A stretch of DNA of 64,000 nt from Clostridiales bacterium Firm_08 (lineage in GTDB: Bacteria; Bacillota; Clostridia; Oscillospirales; QAKW01). The notes below the pieces were generated by a model. That model searched no databases, had not been told where the DNA came from, and saw nothing but the letters and a program-made list of their open reading frames with translations. How positions within the stretch are numbered: position 1 is the first letter of the stretch; each line of letters starts with the position of its first letter. The stretch lies in NCBI GenBank assembly GCA_001604045.1, contig LVAN01000021.1, positions 1-64,000 of the forward strand, written 5' to 3'. Both the position numbers and the translations under genes were made by a program. This document shows, piece by piece, positions 62,205 to 64,000 of this stretch.

Positions 62205-63242
62205 ATGAGAAAAGAAGTGAAAATCGGAAACGTTATGATCGGCGGCGGCCATCATATCGCGATACAATCGATGCTTTCCACGCCGAGCGATCAGCCGGAG
62301 GCGTGTGTTCGTCAGGCGCTTGAACTTCAAAAGGCGGGTTGTGAGATCGTTCGTGTGGCGATCCCGGATCTGACCGCGGTAAAAACGATCGCGGCGCTCA
62401 AAGAAAGAATAGATATTCCGGTGGTCGCCGACATTCATTTTGACTATAAACTCGCCCTGGAGTCCGCCGCGGCGGGCGTGGACAAGATCCGCATCAATCC
62501 CGGCAATATCGGCTCTGACGATAAGGTCAGGTCGGTCGCCGACGCCTGTCGGCAAAAAAGCATCCCGATCCGGATCGGTGTCAACGGCGGTTCTCTTGAA
62601 AAGTCTATTCTCTCCAAATACGGCGCGCCGACGGCCGAGGCGCTCGCGGAAAGCGCGATGTTCCACGTCGGTCTGCTTGAAAAATTTGATTTTGACGACA
62701 TTGTGATCTCTATCAAGTCGTCCAACGTGCAAAGCATGATATCTGCTTTTCGCATGGTGGCCGAGAGGTGCCGTTATCCTCTCCATATCGGTGTGACAGA
62801 GGCCGGTCCCGGCAGAAAGGGCGTTATCAAAAACGCGATCGGTATCGGATCCCTGTTGTGTGACGGGATTGGTGATACCATTCGCGTCTCATTGACAGAT
62901 GATCCGATCGAAGAGATATATGCCGCGAAGGATATTCTCGCTTCTCTCGGCATGCTTGCCGATACGCCGCAGCTTATTTCCTGCCCGACTTGCGGCAGAA
63001 CGCGTATCGACCTTATTTCTCTTGCCGAAAAAGTTGACGCTATGCTTCGCGACGTTCATAAACCGGTCAAAGTCGCTGTGATGGGGTGTGCCGTCAACGG
63101 CCCCGGAGAAGCCCGGGAAGCCGATATCGGCGTTGCCGGCGGCAAGGATGAAGGGATCATTTTTAAGAAGGGAACGATCTTGAAAAAAGTGCCTTATGAT
63201 GATATCATTCGGGTACTGCGGGAAGAGATCGATAAACTGTAA
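62205..63242 (+). CDS. ispG: (E)-4-hydroxy-3-methylbut-2-enyl-diphosphate synthase (flavodoxin type)
   Basis: Iron-sulfur enzyme of the MEP pathway converting MEcPP to HMBPP. The 345-residue protein has a TIM-barrel start (VRVAIPDLTA, VADIHFDYKLAL, KIRINPGN) and the 4Fe-4S cysteines C260 and C263 in CPTCGR and C295 in MGCAVNGPGEA. ATG 62205 follows GAGGGTAG, eight bases after rseP. In Bacillus proS follows rseP at this point; here ispG takes that place. Confidence 0.96.
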   Translation: MRKEVKIGNVMIGGGHHIAIQSMLSTPSDQPEACVRQALELQKAGCEIVRVAIPDLTAVKTIAALKERIDIPVVADIHFDYKLALESAAAGVDKIRINPGNIGSDDKVRSVADACRQKSIPIRIGVNGGSLEKSILSKYGAPTAEALAESAMFHVGLLEKFDFDDIVISIKSSNVQSMISAFRMVAERCRYPLHIGVTEAGPGRKGVIKNAIGIGSLLCDGIGDTIRVSLTDDPIEEIYAAKDILASLGMLADTPQLISCPTCGRTRIDLISLAEKVDAMLRDVHKPVKVAVMGCAVNGPGEAREADIGVAGGKDEGIIFKKGTILKKVPYDDIIRVLREEIDKL

Positions 63243-63253
63243 CGGAGGCATAC

Positions 63254-64000
63254 ATGGCACAACGGGCTTTTTTTGATTTATTCAGTAAACTTGATCCTTC
63301 GAAATACGATCCGAAGGTTTGCTCGGCTATGGTGTCCGATATCAGGATCCAGCGCGAAAAGAGAGTTTTGGTCGGTAGCGTGGTCTTTGATAACTATCTT
63401 TCGCAGAACGAAATATCCTCGTTGCTGGATGACGTCCGTTCAGTATACGCTTTGTCAGAACTGCGCCTTAAGGTTTCTTTTCAGGGAGAATTTTTTTCCG
63501 AAGATAAATGGCAGGATATCGTTACCGTGATACGGCAGAAAAACGTAAACTGCAACGGTTTTTTCAATGACAGTACGGTCAGCGTCTCGGAAGACGTTGT
63601 TACCGTAGAACTCCGACACGGCGGACTTTCGATCCTTGAAAAATTCCATTTGGACAGGGATGTTGCCGCTGCGATTGAGGAGCGTTTCGGCAAACGGTAT
63701 CAGGTCGTTTTTTCCGGTGTCACGGAGGCAACGGTCGACCGGAATGAGATCGCGTCTCTCGAGATACCGAGGTTTGAGGCGCCGTCTCGCCCTGTTCCAG
63801 TAACGCCGCCGGAACGCCCCGTGACAAAATACAATCACCGACGCGAAAAACCGGATCCTTCTATCACGCTTTCCGGCAAGGATCTCGCGTTCGATCTGAC
63901 GGATATCGAGCTTTTAAAAGGAAAAAAAACGGGGGACGCCGTGATCAGGATCTCGGAACTCAACGCTGATTTTTCCCGCGCGACGATCGTCGGTGAGATA
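63254..64000 (+). CDS. polC: DNA polymerase III PolC-type, N-terminal part (runs off the window)
   Basis: An open frame from ATG 63254, with CGGAGG eight bases before it, continues without a stop through the last base (249 codons). The start MAQRAFFDLFSKL and the order after rseP-ispG fit PolC, the replicative polymerase of low-GC Gram-positives. The visible part covers the N-terminal domain, a Pro/Arg-rich linker around residues 177-200, and the beginning of the OB domain. Polymerase and exonuclease motifs lie beyond the window, so the call rests on the N terminus and gene order. Confidence 0.85.
   Translation, partial: MAQRAFFDLFSKLDPSKYDPKVCSAMVSDIRIQREKRVLVGSVVFDNYLSQNEISSLLDDVRSVYALSELRLKVSFQGEFFSEDKWQDIVTVIRQKNVNCNGFFNDSTVSVSEDVVTVELRHGGLSILEKFHLDRDVAAAIEERFGKRYQVVFSGVTEATVDRNEIASLEIPRFEAPSRPVPVTPPERPVTKYNHRREKPDPSITLSGKDLAFDLTDIELLKGKKTGDAVIRISELNADFSRATIVGEI

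Overview
This window looks like core chromosome from a spore-forming member of the Bacillota, most likely class Clostridia. The signs are a Gram-positive type PolC, ribonuclease M5, RemA, YlbF, DivIVA/SepF and a PrkC/PrpC pair. They sit alongside sporulation and germination genes: an uninterrupted sigK, a 24-codon spoVM, a SipL-type SPOCS/LysM protein, and a cwlJ-gerQ-like pair. The SipL-type protein favours Clostridia over Bacilli. I see no phage, transposon, CRISPR array, tRNA or rRNA. Coding density is very high, no gene-free stretch exceeds about 175 bases, and base composition looks even by eye.

Layout. 1-4.1 kb: comEC-holA-rnmV (DNA uptake, clamp loader, 5S rRNA maturation), then a convergent lipoprotein gene. 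4.9-9.4 kb: ychF, a membrane acyltransferase-like gene and a Ca2+-type P-ATPase. 9.5-12.8 kb: queH divergent from rlmB, followed by a large membrane protein that reads as a P-type ATPase stripped of its catalytic motifs. 13-22 kb: single-gene units, namely an EF-G2-like GTPase, a DUF4830 protein, an RsuA-type pseudouridine synthase, an orphan MsmX-type sugar ABC ATPase, an AI-2E family transporter, homoserine dehydrogenase, sigK and the rpsF-ssb-rpsR operon. 22-28 kb: uvrB-uvrA, then cwlJ-gerQ on the minus strand.

28-42.6 kb: a long cluster of mostly overlapping genes resembling the Bacillus yloC-to-spoVM region: yicC, remA, gmk, rpoZ, priA, def, fmt, a YugP-type protease, rsmB, rlmN, prpC, prkC and rsgA. 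After a terminator come a small membrane protein, spoVM and sipL. CoaBC, rpe and thiN, present in the Bacillus order, are absent. 42.7-56 kb: miaB, ylbF, mutS, mutL, miaA, then an envelope and division block (HlyD-like protein, yggS, sepF, yggT, ylmH, divIVA, lspA, rluD). 56-57 kb: a TPP riboswitch with an attenuator hairpin upstream of a ThiT-like thiamine transporter. 57.1-64 kb: pyrH, frr, uppS, cdsA, dxr, rseP, ispG and the start of polC, which runs off the window.

Most of the window is housekeeping and confidently recognised. The less ordinary items are the catalytically dead P-type ATPase-like protein behind rlmB, the tandem 93-residue repeats at the C terminus of PrkC, the spoVM micro-ORF with its sipL neighbour, and a mother-cell-type promoter nested in the hom terminator ahead of sigK. 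Also notable are the altered G4 motif in the EF-G2-like GTPase and the four-cysteine tail on YlbF.
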